From: Akkermansiaceae bacterium UBA1315 | GTDB taxonomy: Bacteria > Verrucomicrobiota > Verrucomicrobiia > Verrucomicrobiales > Akkermansiaceae | Assembly: GCA_002307065.1 (NCBI GenBank) | Contig: DBTN01000037.1 | Coordinates: forward strand, 38,938 to 102,937 | Direction: 5' to 3' | Length of the DNA: 64,000 bases | Part shown: positions 15,689 to 24,444 of the stretch, piece by piece | Layout of the letters: each line of letters opens with the position of its first letter | How positions within the stretch are numbered: position 1 is the first letter of the stretch | Notes under the pieces: model-generated | The model's input: the letters and a program-made list of their open reading frames with translations, nothing else | Told to the model about the DNA's origin: nothing | Database searches by the model: none | Made by a program: the position numbers and the translations under genes

Positions 15689-17866
15689 ATGAACAAGCAC
15701 TTGGCTTTCCCGCTCCTTCTGCTCACCTCGGCCCACGCCCAGCCGCTCGATAAAACCGTGATCGCGGAAGGATTCCACGATCCGATGGAAATCGCCGTCG
15801 CTCCCGACGGCGACCTTTTTGTCACCGAACGCGAAGGCCGCCTGCTGCGCGTCCGCCCGTCAACCGGTGGGATTTTCGAAATCGGAGCGCTCAAAGTAGA
15901 AGCGCTCCGAGCCAGTGATCCGAACAGCAACTACGCGCGAGAAGACGGTCTGCAAGGAATCGCGCTTGATCCGGACTTCGCCAACAACCAGCGGATCTAC
16001 CTTTATTACAGCGATCCGGAAAAGGTCCTGGACCGCTTGTCACGCTTCACGCTCAAAGACGGAAAGCTCGATAAATCGTCTGAATTGGTGCTCATCGAGG
16101 TCCCGACGACCCGCGAAAACAAAGTCTGCCATCACGGGGGCAGCGTCGAATTCGGCCCTGATGGATTGCTTTACCTCAGCACCGGCGACAATACCAACCC
16201 GTTTGAAAGCAGCGGCTCGTCACCGATCGATGACCGCGAAGGTCATGAATACGCGAACGCTGCTCGCAGCGCGGGAAACACCAATGATCTGCGGGGAAAA
16301 ATCCTGCGCATCAAGCCGACCGAAACCGGTTACGAAATCCCCGAAGGAAATCTTTTCAAACCGGGCACGCCAAAAACCCGTCCGGAAATCTACGTGATGG
16401 GCTGCCGCAACCCGTTTCGCATTTCGATCGATCCGAAAACCCGCAATCTCTTCTGGGGCGAAGTCGGCCCGGACGCCGCCAGCGACACCGCCCGCGGCCC
16501 GCGCGGTCAGGACGAAGTGAACGTGGCGAAAGCCGCCGGCAATTTCGGTTGGCCCTTTGTCATCGGCAACAACGAACCTTACAGCCGGTTTGATTTCGCC
16601 ACCAACAAGGTCGGCGAAAAACAAAATCCTGCCGCGCCGAAAAACGAAAGCCGAAGCAATACCGGTTTGACCGATCTGCCGCCCGCCCAACCGGCGCTGA
16701 TTTGGTATCCCTACGCGGAAAGCCCCGAATTCCCGGTTCTGGGAAAAGGCGGCCGCAACGCCATGGCCGGACCGGTTTTTTATCACGACTCCGCCCGCAA
16801 ATACAACATCCTCGGACCGGAAGACGACAAAACCCTGCTCGCCTACGAATGGATGCGCGGGAAAATTTTCAAAGCAAAACTCGATGCTGACGAAAAACTG
16901 AAAAACCTCGAAGTGCTCGCGGACGGATTCATCCACCCGATGGATCTCGAAATGGCCCAGGACGGCACGCTCTGGATGCTCGAATACGGAAGCGACTGGT
17001 GGTTTAATAAAAACGGCAAAATCCTGCGCTTGCTGCCAAGCAGCGGAAACAAACCGCCGACGATTTCCATCGAAGTTTCCTCCGCCGATGCCAATCAGTT
17101 TCTCGTCAAGGAAGCGAGCGATCCGGACGGCGACCCGGTAACCATCACCTGGTGGCTCACCGAAGGCGCTACCGAGCGCTCATTGGGAACCGGTCAGACA
17201 GCCTCTCTTTCCGGAACCACGGGCACGGAAGTCCGCGCCGTCGCGACCGACGGCAAGGGCGGCATTGCGATCGCACGCGTTTCCTTGGTGAAAGAAAAGG
17301 CGTTACCGCAGTTGATTCTGGACATCGGAGGCCAACCCAAATCGCTCAATTTCAACCAGGAAGTTTCTTTCGCCGTCCGCGCTGAAGGATTGGACAGCTC
17401 CAAGGTCACGGTCCGCGCGCGCTACATCCCGCCGACCGGTCACGACGCGGGCGGTCCGCAATTCAGCACCGATGTTGAAACTCTGGTGACTTCCAAACTC
17501 TGCCTCGCTTGCCACCAAGTCGCCCATCCATCGGTCGGGCCACAGTATCTCAACGTCTCCCTGAAATACCGCGATCGCGCGGATGCGGTGGATTATTTGA
17601 AAGGCAAACTCAAGAACGGTAGCACCGGCGCCTGGGGCGAAGTTCCCATGCCGCCGCAGATCGCCGTCAATGATGAGGAAGCGAACACGATCATTCGCGC
17701 GATCCTCGGTTTGGCCGATGGCATCAGCGAAGCGAGCGGCTCCGCTTCCGGAAAACTCAAGCTCGCGCCTCAACCCCCGGATGCCGCTCCCGCCGGAGCG
17801 TGGGAAATCAGCGCAGACGCGCCTGGCTTCCTCGGTGCGAAATTCCGCGTGGCTGCGGAAAAGTAA
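15689..17866 (+). CDS. PQQ-type glucose/sorbosone dehydrogenase-like protein with C-terminal cytochrome c
   Basis: 725 aa, exported: MNKHLAFPLLLLTSAHA is a signal peptide. Residues ~25-455 form the six-bladed propeller of soluble aldose-sugar dehydrogenases (DPMEIAVAPDGDLFVTEREG, CHHGGSVEFGPDGLLYLSTGDN, GCRNPFRISIDP, MAGPVFYHD, WMLEYGSDWW). Residues ~460-560 are a PKD-like domain (EASDPDGDPVTITW). The C-terminus has a single haem c site, Cys605-L-A-Cys608-His609, with a probable Met ligand in VPMPPQ near 654. Such fusions oxidise sugars in the periplasm and pass electrons to the respiratory chain. A strong inverted repeat follows the stop. Confidence 0.9.
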   Translation: MNKHLAFPLLLLTSAHAQPLDKTVIAEGFHDPMEIAVAPDGDLFVTEREGRLLRVRPSTGGIFEIGALKVEALRASDPNSNYAREDGLQGIALDPDFANNQRIYLYYSDPEKVLDRLSRFTLKDGKLDKSSELVLIEVPTTRENKVCHHGGSVEFGPDGLLYLSTGDNTNPFESSGSSPIDDREGHEYANAARSAGNTNDLRGKILRIKPTETGYEIPEGNLFKPGTPKTRPEIYVMGCRNPFRISIDPKTRNLFWGEVGPDAASDTARGPRGQDEVNVAKAAGNFGWPFVIGNNEPYSRFDFATNKVGEKQNPAAPKNESRSNTGLTDLPPAQPALIWYPYAESPEFPVLGKGGRNAMAGPVFYHDSARKYNILGPEDDKTLLAYEWMRGKIFKAKLDADEKLKNLEVLADGFIHPMDLEMAQDGTLWMLEYGSDWWFNKNGKILRLLPSSGNKPPTISIEVSSADANQFLVKEASDPDGDPVTITWWLTEGATERSLGTGQTASLSGTTGTEVRAVATDGKGGIAIARVSLVKEKALPQLILDIGGQPKSLNFNQEVSFAVRAEGLDSSKVTVRARYIPPTGHDAGGPQFSTDVETLVTSKLCLACHQVAHPSVGPQYLNVSLKYRDRADAVDYLKGKLKNGSTGAWGEVPMPPQIAVNDEEANTIIRAILGLADGISEASGSASGKLKLAPQPPDAAPAGAWEISADAPGFLGAKFRVAAEK

Positions 17867-17868
17867 AC

Positions 17869-17923
17869 TGGACCTCGGACTTGAGTCCGAAATCTTCAAC
17901 CACGGACTCAAGTCCGTGGTCCA
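17869..17923. repeat. Inverted repeat at convergent gene ends, possible bidirectional terminator
   Basis: Arms 17869-17889 and 17903-17923 match at 20 of 21 positions (TGGACC-T/A-CGGACTTGAGTCCG), and each arm is itself palindromic (CGGACTTGAGTCCG). The right arm supplies the last residues (GPRT) and stop codon of the SRPBCC gene. A single related arm with a T-run occurs at 34803-34830. Confidence 0.75.
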
Positions 17924-18381
17924 ATTTTCCCAAAGCGCTTTTCGAGTTCCTGCCGCCGGAACGCGAAAATGCGCTTCAGCTTTTCACCGACAAATACCGC
18001 GTGAGCCAGCGCGCCAAACGGTCCGAATGGCAACGCGTAGTGAACGAGATCCCGCATCCGCACGCCACCTTCGATTTCCTCGAACGTATGCCGATGATGC
18101 CAAAACCGGTAAGGCCCAAATCGTTGCTCATCGACGAATGATCGGCCTTCCTCGACGGATTTGATTTCCGTCACCCAGCCAACCCAAGTCAGCGGCGCGA
18201 CTTTCACCCGATAGGTGATGATCTGGCCCTCATACATTTTGTCGCCGGAAAGCGTCAGCAATTTCATCCCAAGATCGCCCGGAGTGATCTCGTCCAGATT
18301 CCGCGGCGATGAGAAAAAGTCCCACGCCTCGGCCAAGGTGAGCGGCAGGATTTGCTCCTGCTCTAAAACGTGGATCTTCAT
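17908..18381 (-). CDS. SRPBCC (START-like) ligand-binding family protein
   Basis: 157 aa. It starts with the family-typical MKIHVLEQEQILPLTLAEAWDFFSSPRN and has EITPGDLG, FVDEQRFGPYRFWHHRHTFEE and VRMRDLVHYALPFGPFG, as in Coq10/CoxG-like cyclase/dehydrase-fold proteins that bind hydrophobic ligands. Its ATG overlaps the aroK stop by four bases (ATGA), so it is translationally coupled to aroK. The last codons and stop lie inside the inverted repeat at 17903-17923. Ligand unknown. Confidence 0.85.
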   Translation of the reverse strand: MKIHVLEQEQILPLTLAEAWDFFSSPRNLDEITPGDLGMKLLTLSGDKMYEGQIITYRVKVAPLTWVGWVTEIKSVEEGRSFVDEQRFGPYRFWHHRHTFEEIEGGVRMRDLVHYALPFGPFGALAHAVFVGEKLKRIFAFRRQELEKRFGKIGPRT

Positions 18382-18932
18382 GATGGGTGACCGGTGAAAA
18401 AGTAGCGTGCGCTTTCCAAAATACCCGTCGCCAGTTCCCCAAGGCTCAAACCGGACGTTTCCACCTTCAAGTGGGCGGTTTCCGCATACCAGGGCTTGCG
18501 CATTTCTAGCAGCTCTTCGATGCGTTTGTAGGGATCATCCGTGTGCAGCAGCGGCCGATCACGCGATCGACCGGTTCGATCAAGCAGAACCTGGATCGGC
18601 GCGTGCAACCAGACGACGTAGCCGAGATTTCGCAGCAGCGGCCGGTTTTCCGGACGGACGACGACTCCGCCGCCCGTCGAAATGATCCGCCGTGGCCCGG
18701 GGACTTCCGACAACTCGCGCAGCAGCCCGCTTTCCATGTCGCGAAACGCCACCTCTCCCTCTTCTTCGAAAATCCGGGTGATCGGTTTTTCCGCGAAATG
18801 CTCGATCACCGCGTCCATATCCACCAATTCGTAGCCCAGCCGCTGATGCAGCTCGCGCCCGATGGTGGATTTTCCGCAACCCATAAACCCGATGAGAACG
18901 ATGTTCTTCGGTGTGGTGCCCAATTCGTTCAT
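18378..18932 (-). CDS. aroK: Shikimate kinase
   Basis: 184 aa. It phosphorylates shikimate at O3 in the chorismate pathway. Walker A GFMGCGKST (15-23), shikimate-binding DMD (38-40), STGGGVV and the adenine/lid region RSRDRPLL are intact. The ATG at 18932 was chosen to place the P-loop near the N-terminus; the frame is open further upstream without similarity. First gene of a two-gene unit with the SRPBCC protein. The Sua5 gene diverges 85 bases upstream. Confidence 0.95.
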   Translation of the reverse strand: MNELGTTPKNIVLIGFMGCGKSTIGRELHQRLGYELVDMDAVIEHFAEKPITRIFEEEGEVAFRDMESGLLRELSEVPGPRRIISTGGGVVVRPENRPLLRNLGYVVWLHAPIQVLLDRTGRSRDRPLLHTDDPYKRIEELLEMRKPWYAETAHLKVETSGLSLGELATGILESARYFFTGHPS

Positions 18933-19017
18933 ACCGCACCCTAGCTCGCTCCGTGCCGATGAAGAAACTGGAAAATCAGGATTCGCCAGCCGTCGTGCGA
19001 TCTGGCAAAACCGCCGC

Positions 19018-20049
19018 GTGTCCGAGACCCGAACGATCCAAGCCGCCGATGACGAAATGCAGGAAGCCGTGAGCGCCGCCTGCGAATTGCTCCAACAAGG
19101 AGAAATCGTCGCCCTGCCGACCGAAACCGTGTATGGCCTCGCGGCCGATGCTTTTAACCCGGAAGCCGTCGCGAAAGTTTTCGCCGCAAAAGAACGGCCG
19201 TCGTTTGACCCGCTGATCGTCCACATTGCCAGCCGCGGCGATCTGAAATCCGTGGCGATCATCCCCGAGGAAATTCTGCCGACGGTGAATCAGTTGACCG
19301 CCGCATTCTGGCCCGGCCCTTTGACGATCATTTTACCGAAGCACCCGGATGTTCCGGACATCGTGACTTCCGGTCTGCCCACGGTCGCCGTTCGCCAAAG
19401 CGCCCACCCGATTTTCCGCGCGGTAAACAAAGCGCTTGGCCGACCGATCGCCGCACCGAGCGCCAACCGGTTTGGGCGAATTTCCCCGACTTCCGCTTCC
19501 GCCGTTTCCAAAGAACTGGATGGCCGGATCCCGCTGATCGTCGATGCCGGAGCCTGTGCCGAAGGCGTGGAAAGCACGATCATTTCCATCGAACCTCGCG
19601 AAGGGAAAAAACCGATTTTCAAACTTCACCGCGCCGGACCGGTGACCAAAGAACAACTTCAGGATTACGGCAAAGTTGAAAAAGCCCGCGAAGTTTCTAA
19701 CGAAGCCCCCCAAGCCCCCGGTCAGCTCGCCAGCCACTACGCGCCACGAACGCCGCTGATTCTGCTGGAAAAACCGGAAGATTTCGAACCGGAAGAAGGC
19801 AAACGTTATGGCCTCCTCAGCTATCGCGGTGAAGACGACAGCCCTTACATCGATCTCCACGATTGGGAAATGGTGGAAAGTCTCAGCCCCGGTAGTGGAA
19901 AACTTGCCGAAGCGGCGATCCGGCTTTTCTTCGTCATGCGCCTCATGGACGAAGCCGGCCTCGACGCGATCATCGCCGAACCGGTCAGCGAAACCGGACT
20001 GGGCGTCGCCATCATGGATCGCTTGAGAAGAGCGTCGACCCGAGCCTAG
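19018..20049 (+). CDS. sua5: L-threonylcarbamoyladenylate synthase, two-domain Sua5 type
   Basis: 343 aa from GTG at 19018 (an ATG at 19057 is the alternative). The YrdC domain (to ~215) makes threonylcarbamoyl-AMP for the t6A37 tRNA modification. Visible motifs: IVALPTETVYGLAADAF, KERPSFDPLIVHI, FWPGPLTIIL, VAVRQSAHP and PIAAPSANRFGRISPT. A linker (APGQLASHYAPRTPL) leads to the Sua5-specific C-terminal domain to residue 343, which gates the active site in this subfamily. The stop codon overlaps that of the convergent FUSC gene (CTAG). Confidence 0.94.
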   Translation: MSETRTIQAADDEMQEAVSAACELLQQGEIVALPTETVYGLAADAFNPEAVAKVFAAKERPSFDPLIVHIASRGDLKSVAIIPEEILPTVNQLTAAFWPGPLTIILPKHPDVPDIVTSGLPTVAVRQSAHPIFRAVNKALGRPIAAPSANRFGRISPTSASAVSKELDGRIPLIVDAGACAEGVESTIISIEPREGKKPIFKLHRAGPVTKEQLQDYGKVEKAREVSNEAPQAPGQLASHYAPRTPLILLEKPEDFEPEEGKRYGLLSYRGEDDSPYIDLHDWEMVESLSPGSGKLAEAAIRLFFVMRLMDEAGLDAIIAEPVSETGLGVAIMDRLRRASTRA

Positions 20050-22247
20050 GAACCGGCCCGGTCCGGCGATTCGGGTTTTTTCTCCTTGGAAATCATCCGA
20101 AGCATCGCGCTGAGCTCGGTCACGATACGGCCAAGCTGCGGATAAGTCCACGGCTCGCGAAAATGCGCAGGATCCGCTTCACCACGCTGGATCTCGGGCA
20201 GCCGGAAATTTTTCAAACCGGTCAAAACCTCTCCGATATCGGCGGGGGGACGCCCGGTCTGTTCGCAGAAAATCAGGGCCTCAAATGCCACGCCACAGAG
20301 ACGGGAGAATTGCTCGACCGTTTCCGCGTGCCGCGTTTTCTCGCCATCGAGATGCAACGTGATGACCGAAAGCGCACGAGCGACGCGTTGGTTTCCATTG
20401 GCAAGGGCACCGGCCTGTTCCAGACCGCGCTGTTGATTTTTCGGATCCGCAATCATCCGGCGCAGCGAAGAAAATGCCTCACTGTTTGCCGACTCTGCCG
20501 CCTGCCGCACCCGCAAGATCGCGTCATCTTGAACGCCGCCGTTCCTCAACCGGTCGAGGGTCATTTGCAGATACTCGCCATTTTTCCGCAAGGCCGCCGC
20601 CATGATCGCAGGGAAACGCCCTCTCTCCCACGCCGGCCAAAACAAAAATGCCGCCGCCAGGGCGAGCATCCCACCAAGCAAAGTGCTGGCCATTCTTTCC
20701 AAGGTAAAGGCCAGGGTCACCGGATGCTGAGCCTCGGTGAGCAGCACCACCATCAACGTGATGAAAACCACTGCCACGGCATAGTTCCGTTTCAGATAGT
20801 ACGCGAATAGAGCGATGGTGATCGCGATCGCCACCAGCAACACCGCCGCCGGTGGATGCAGCCACAACAAGCTGCTGGCAATCAGTCCGCCGGCCAAGGT
20901 CCCGACGACCCGTTGCGCCGCCTTTTCCCGCGTCGATCCAAAATCAGGCTGAAGCACGACAAGCATCGTAAAGGGCAACCAGTAGCCGTGGCTGAATCCG
21001 CTCTGAATAAAAAACGCCACCCCGCCCAGCGCGAGAATCACCGCCCGCATCGTGTGCCGAACCAGCGACGGATCAAACTGCCCGTTCAAATTAAGGCTCG
21101 CCGCAAGGGGCCGCAACGTCAGCGTGCCCAAATCGAACAGCTCCATGGAAAAAGCCGCCCGCTCGTTCACCCGGTCCATCGTCGCCCGCAGCGACCGGCG
21201 GACCATCGGTAGTTGCTCCTCGATCTGCCGGATGATGTCGGCGAACTGCTCACCCGCGACCGGATCGTCGAGCTGGGATTTCACCTGCGAGCGGACGATC
21301 GCGAGAAGATTCTCCAACCGAGTCAGCCGGACTTCGAATGCCGTCCAGTGCGACGGCTGACGCGAAACGACGGCCAGCGCCACCATTCGGGCGGTGTTCG
21401 TGAGAGAGGTGAGCGCCGGGGCGAACACCGGTTCCAACCGCTGATAACCCGCTTGATTCGAAACCGTCTCCAACGCGGTGCGAAAGGCGATGATCCGCAA
21501 ACCCAACCGCGCGGCGGCGATGTTGAGCGCTTCAAGATGCTTGAGGAAATCCCCAGGATGACGTTTCGACGCATGCAGAATGGCTTGAGATTGATTCAGC
21601 TTCGCCCGCAGATTCACCTCGCGATCGATCATTTTTTCACGCTGCTCCGTCTTGTCCGGGGAAATCGCTTCGAGCAAATCCCCCAGCGCCATCCAGCTCT
21701 CCGCCACCACACGACGCAGCGGATGTTGCGGATGAAACGGCCAAAACGCGACCTGCAACAGCACGCCAAAAAGCCCACCGATCAGGGTGGCAAACACCGG
21801 GTGACCGTTCGAAACCGGTCCCACCGACACCGGTCCGGCAAGGGAAATGAAAAACAGCAAACCGCTGGAAACGGCCAAACCCGGTCCATACTCGCTGCTC
21901 AAATGCCGCCAAAGCCCACCCGCGCCAACCACGATCGCCGTGCCCAACAGGGCAAATGGCAAACCGATCTCTCCCAAGGTCCCAACAAAAACCGAACCGG
22001 TCAAAATCAACGTAACCGCCAACAATAGGCCCAGTCTCAATGAATAAACTCCCCGAACATCCACCTGAGCAATCGTTTGCGCAGCGATACAGGCATGGAT
22101 CGGATCGAGGTGAATCCACCCGAAATGGGTCGCCAACAACGGCACCATGAACGCAATCACCGCGCGGATCGCCCGATTCAGGTCAGGCAGGAGAGATTCC
22201 CTTTCGATGAAATCGGCCAGATGCCGCCTGATTTTGTTAACGCCCAT
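20046..22247 (-). CDS. FUSC family membrane protein (YccS/aromatic acid exporter type)
   Basis: 733 aa from ATG at 22247; an upstream ATG at 22304 adds an untypical arginine-rich extension. Two membrane bundles of several helices each (~40-180 and ~400-520) are separated by a helical cytoplasmic domain, and a second helical domain follows, which is the YccS/YhfK/AaeB layout. Motifs include RAVIAFMVPLLATHFGW and the second bundle QSGFSHGYWLPFTMLVVLQPD. AaeB-like relatives export aromatic acids, but the substrate here cannot be inferred. It ends on the Sua5 stop. Confidence 0.85.
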   Translation of the reverse strand: MGVNKIRRHLADFIERESLLPDLNRAIRAVIAFMVPLLATHFGWIHLDPIHACIAAQTIAQVDVRGVYSLRLGLLLAVTLILTGSVFVGTLGEIGLPFALLGTAIVVGAGGLWRHLSSEYGPGLAVSSGLLFFISLAGPVSVGPVSNGHPVFATLIGGLFGVLLQVAFWPFHPQHPLRRVVAESWMALGDLLEAISPDKTEQREKMIDREVNLRAKLNQSQAILHASKRHPGDFLKHLEALNIAAARLGLRIIAFRTALETVSNQAGYQRLEPVFAPALTSLTNTARMVALAVVSRQPSHWTAFEVRLTRLENLLAIVRSQVKSQLDDPVAGEQFADIIRQIEEQLPMVRRSLRATMDRVNERAAFSMELFDLGTLTLRPLAASLNLNGQFDPSLVRHTMRAVILALGGVAFFIQSGFSHGYWLPFTMLVVLQPDFGSTREKAAQRVVGTLAGGLIASSLLWLHPPAAVLLVAIAITIALFAYYLKRNYAVAVVFITLMVVLLTEAQHPVTLAFTLERMASTLLGGMLALAAAFLFWPAWERGRFPAIMAAALRKNGEYLQMTLDRLRNGGVQDDAILRVRQAAESANSEAFSSLRRMIADPKNQQRGLEQAGALANGNQRVARALSVITLHLDGEKTRHAETVEQFSRLCGVAFEALIFCEQTGRPPADIGEVLTGLKNFRLPEIQRGEADPAHFREPWTYPQLGRIVTELSAMLRMISKEKKPESPDRAGS

Positions 22248-22601
22248 GGTTGAACTTCGCAGAACAGAATGGCGCACAATCCGCCACACGCAAGCCCGTC
22301 TCAAACGAACGACCTCAGCACCGTGTTACTTTTGAAACAATCACCTCGAAAAATGCATCTCTCTAAGTTCGGCAAATGTTTCGGCGATCAGCCCTTGCTC
22401 ATCGTTGTGCAAGAAATGTTGCCGCTGCCAGTGGTGATGATACGTTGATCCGCGTCAAAGTTTTTAGAATCAGCGACTGGATCAAATGTCGAAACCTCGC
22501 ACAAATCATGCATTTCCATTTTTCAGAAAATTGACATGCTTGAAATAACGATCGAACCGGCCTGAAACCGCAAGCTCCCGCATTCCTTATCCTTCATCAA
22601 C
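22248..22601. other. Divergent intergenic region, FUSC / DeoR
   Basis: About 350 bases between two divergent genes, so it must hold both promoters. I see no clear operator pair, riboswitch or terminator; the middle is AT-richer than the flanking genes. Confidence 0.4.
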
Positions 22602-23366
22602 ATGCTCGCTGCTGAACGCCAACGCCGCCTCTTGGAACTCGCTCGAAAAGACCGCACTGTCCGAACAACCGACTTGGCGAGAGACTTTCATGTCACCGAG
22701 GAAACGATTCGCCGCGATCTTGACTTTCTCTCTCGGCTCGGCCACTTGCGACGCACTCACGGCGGCGCGATGGACGCTGCCGTTTCGCTCGGCGAGCTGT
22801 CTCCGAGCGAGCGAGAAGCTCGACAGTCCGAGGAGAAAATCGCCATTGGTCGCTCCGCAGCAGAATTGATACAAGACGGTGAGACGTTGCTATTGGACGC
22901 CAGCTCGACGGGACTCGAATTCGCAACACAGCTCCCCAAAGACAAGCGGTTGCGTGTGGTCACCTATTCTCTCGCGATTCTTGAGCGGCTCGCATTGCGC
23001 GAGGATCTCGAACTTGTCCAACTCGGCGGGTTTTACGAAAGAAGCAGTCGCCGGTTCTCCGGTCTATTGACCGAGAAAGCATTGCTGGCGTTGCGCATCG
23101 ACCGGTTTTTTTTCTCAGGCAGCGGTTTTAATCCCAAATATGGCGTTGGCGAATCGGATCCCGAACAAGCTCGCCTGAAGCAGATGATGGTCGAGCATGC
23201 CGAATGGTCTTGTGCCTTGATGGATCACACCAAATTGGGAGCACGCACGGATCATTTTTTTGCCCAATGCGCGGACTTTCACGTGCTGGTGACGGACAAA
23301 GGAGGAAGAAGCTACGCGTCGAAATACCTGAAAGCCACATCTTACGACGTGCGCTTTGGTCGCTGA
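22602..23366 (+). CDS. DeoR/GlpR family transcriptional regulator
   Basis: 254 aa. The N-terminal helix-turn-helix (RTTDLARDFHVTEETIRRDLDFLSRLGHLRRTHGGA) is the DeoR signature. The C-terminal sugar-phosphate-sensing domain follows (EKIAIGRSAAELIQDGETLLLDASST, then DRFFFSGSGF and LMDHTKLG). Members usually repress sugar or glycerol catabolic genes and respond to a phosphorylated intermediate. The target is not evident, as the neighbours are a FUSC transporter and a peptide transporter that converges 25 bases away. ATG start. Confidence 0.92.
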   Translation: MLAAERQRRLLELARKDRTVRTTDLARDFHVTEETIRRDLDFLSRLGHLRRTHGGAMDAAVSLGELSPSEREARQSEEKIAIGRSAAELIQDGETLLLDASSTGLEFATQLPKDKRLRVVTYSLAILERLALREDLELVQLGGFYERSSRRFSGLLTEKALLALRIDRFFFSGSGFNPKYGVGESDPEQARLKQMMVEHAEWSCALMDHTKLGARTDHFFAQCADFHVLVTDKGGRSYASKYLKATSYDVRFGR

Positions 23367-23391
23367 CTCTGCTAACTAGGATTCAAAAAAA

Positions 23392-24444
23392 TCAAGCGTT
23401 CAGCAACTTCCAGTCGTCCGCAGCAAGACAGCATGGATCGTTCGCCACCCAGTGGTTTGGGGCGATTTCCTTCAACGATAAATCCGCGCCGATGGTTTCT
23501 TCGTAGCGCGGGTGCTTGATCCGGTGGCCAAAGGCGCTGCCCGCCGGCGGATCAATCGGCGATGGCACGTCACCTTCTAACAGAATTTTCTTCCGCTGGA
23601 TCGTCGGGTCGGCCGAGGGGATCGCGGAAAGCAGCGCCTTGGTGTAGGCATGTTTGGGATTTCGATAAATCGCTTCCGCACTGGCGAGTTCGACAATTTT
23701 CCCGAGATACATCACCGCGACCCGATCGCTGATATGTTTTACCACCGATAAGTTATGGGCAATAAAAAGATAAGATAAGCCAAAGTCCTTCTGAAGCTCG
23801 ACCAGCAAGTTTAAAATCTGCGATTGCACCGAGACATCGAGAGCCGAAACCGGTTCATCACAAATGATGAGCTTCGGTTTCAAAGCGAGGGCGCGCGCGA
23901 TGCCGATCCGCTGGCGTTGGCCGCCGGAAAATTCGAATGAATAACGATCTGCGGAAGCCGCAGGAAGGCCGACACGATCCAGCAACTCATTCACCCACTT
24001 TTGTCGCTCCGACCGGCTTCCCAAACCATGGATGACATACGGCTCTTCTAGTATCGAGCGAACATTCATTCGTGGATCAAGCGACTCCGCCGGATCTTGG
24101 AAAATCATTTGAAAATCTTTTCGATACGGTCTCAGCCCGGATTGTCCGAAATCTGAAATATCCGTCTTTTCAAAACGGATCGAACCGGAAGTCGGCTTCA
24201 AAAGTCGGACGATCGCTTTTCCCAAAGTCGATTTCCCACAACCGGACTCGCCGACAAGACCAAGCGTTTCACCCGGTTTGATATAAAGCGAAACGCCATC
24301 GACCGCTTTCACCGCACCGGTTTGGCGCAGCAACACACCACCGCGAACCGGGAAATGAACACGAAGATCTTCAACTCTGAGAAGCGGAGCTTTCTTCTCT
24401 TCACTTCGATGTTCAACGTTTGATGTTCGATGTTCGATGTTCAT
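23392..24444 (-). CDS. oppF: Peptide ABC transporter ATP-binding protein, OppF/YejF type
   Basis: 350 aa from ATG at 24444, which overlaps the oppD stop as ATGA; an in-frame ATG at 24459 is less likely. Walker [10 protein letters not shown], signature FSGGQRQR, Walker B LIICDEPVSALD and the C-terminal oligopeptide-transporter extension (GDVPSPIDPPAGSAFGHR) are present, although the Cys expected in that extension is missing. The first ~16 residues ([16 protein letters not shown]) are encoded by a simple-sequence repeat and precede the true domain start (LLRVEDLRVHFP). Last gene of the yej-type operon. Confidence 0.92.
   Translation of the reverse strand: MNIEHRTSNVEHRSEEKKAPLLRVEDLRVHFPVRGGVLLRQTGAVKAVDGVSLYIKPGETLGLVGESGCGKSTLGKAIVRLLKPTSGSIRFEKTDISDFGQSGLRPYRKDFQMIFQDPAESLDPRMNVRSILEEPYVIHGLGSRSERQKWVNELLDRVGLPAASADRYSFEFSGGQRQRIGIARALALKPKLIICDEPVSALDVSVQSQILNLLVELQKDFGLSYLFIAHNLSVVKHISDRVAVMYLGKIVELASAEAIYRNPKHAYTKALLSAIPSADPTIQRKKILLEGDVPSPIDPPAGSAFGHRIKHPRYEETIGADLSLKEIAPNHWVANDPCCLAADDWKLLNA
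24408..24444. repeat. GATGTTC simple repeat at the start of oppF
   Basis: Three tandem copies of the 7-mer GATGTTC (24422-24442) plus a diverged copy (from 24408) include the start codon of oppF. Translated on the minus strand this gives the [12 protein letters not shown] peptide that I recall as a recurring non-domain sequence in Verrucomicrobiota and related genomes. Confidence 0.7.

Noticed and set aside
14839..15930. 363-codon antisense frame over the coiled-coil gene
   Set aside because: Phe/Gly-rich shadow produced by the Ala/Glu/Lys coiled-coil codons on the other strand.
24408..24444. GATGTTC copies as a CRISPR array
   Set aside because: Units are 7 bp and contiguous, without spacers; no cas genes in the window.
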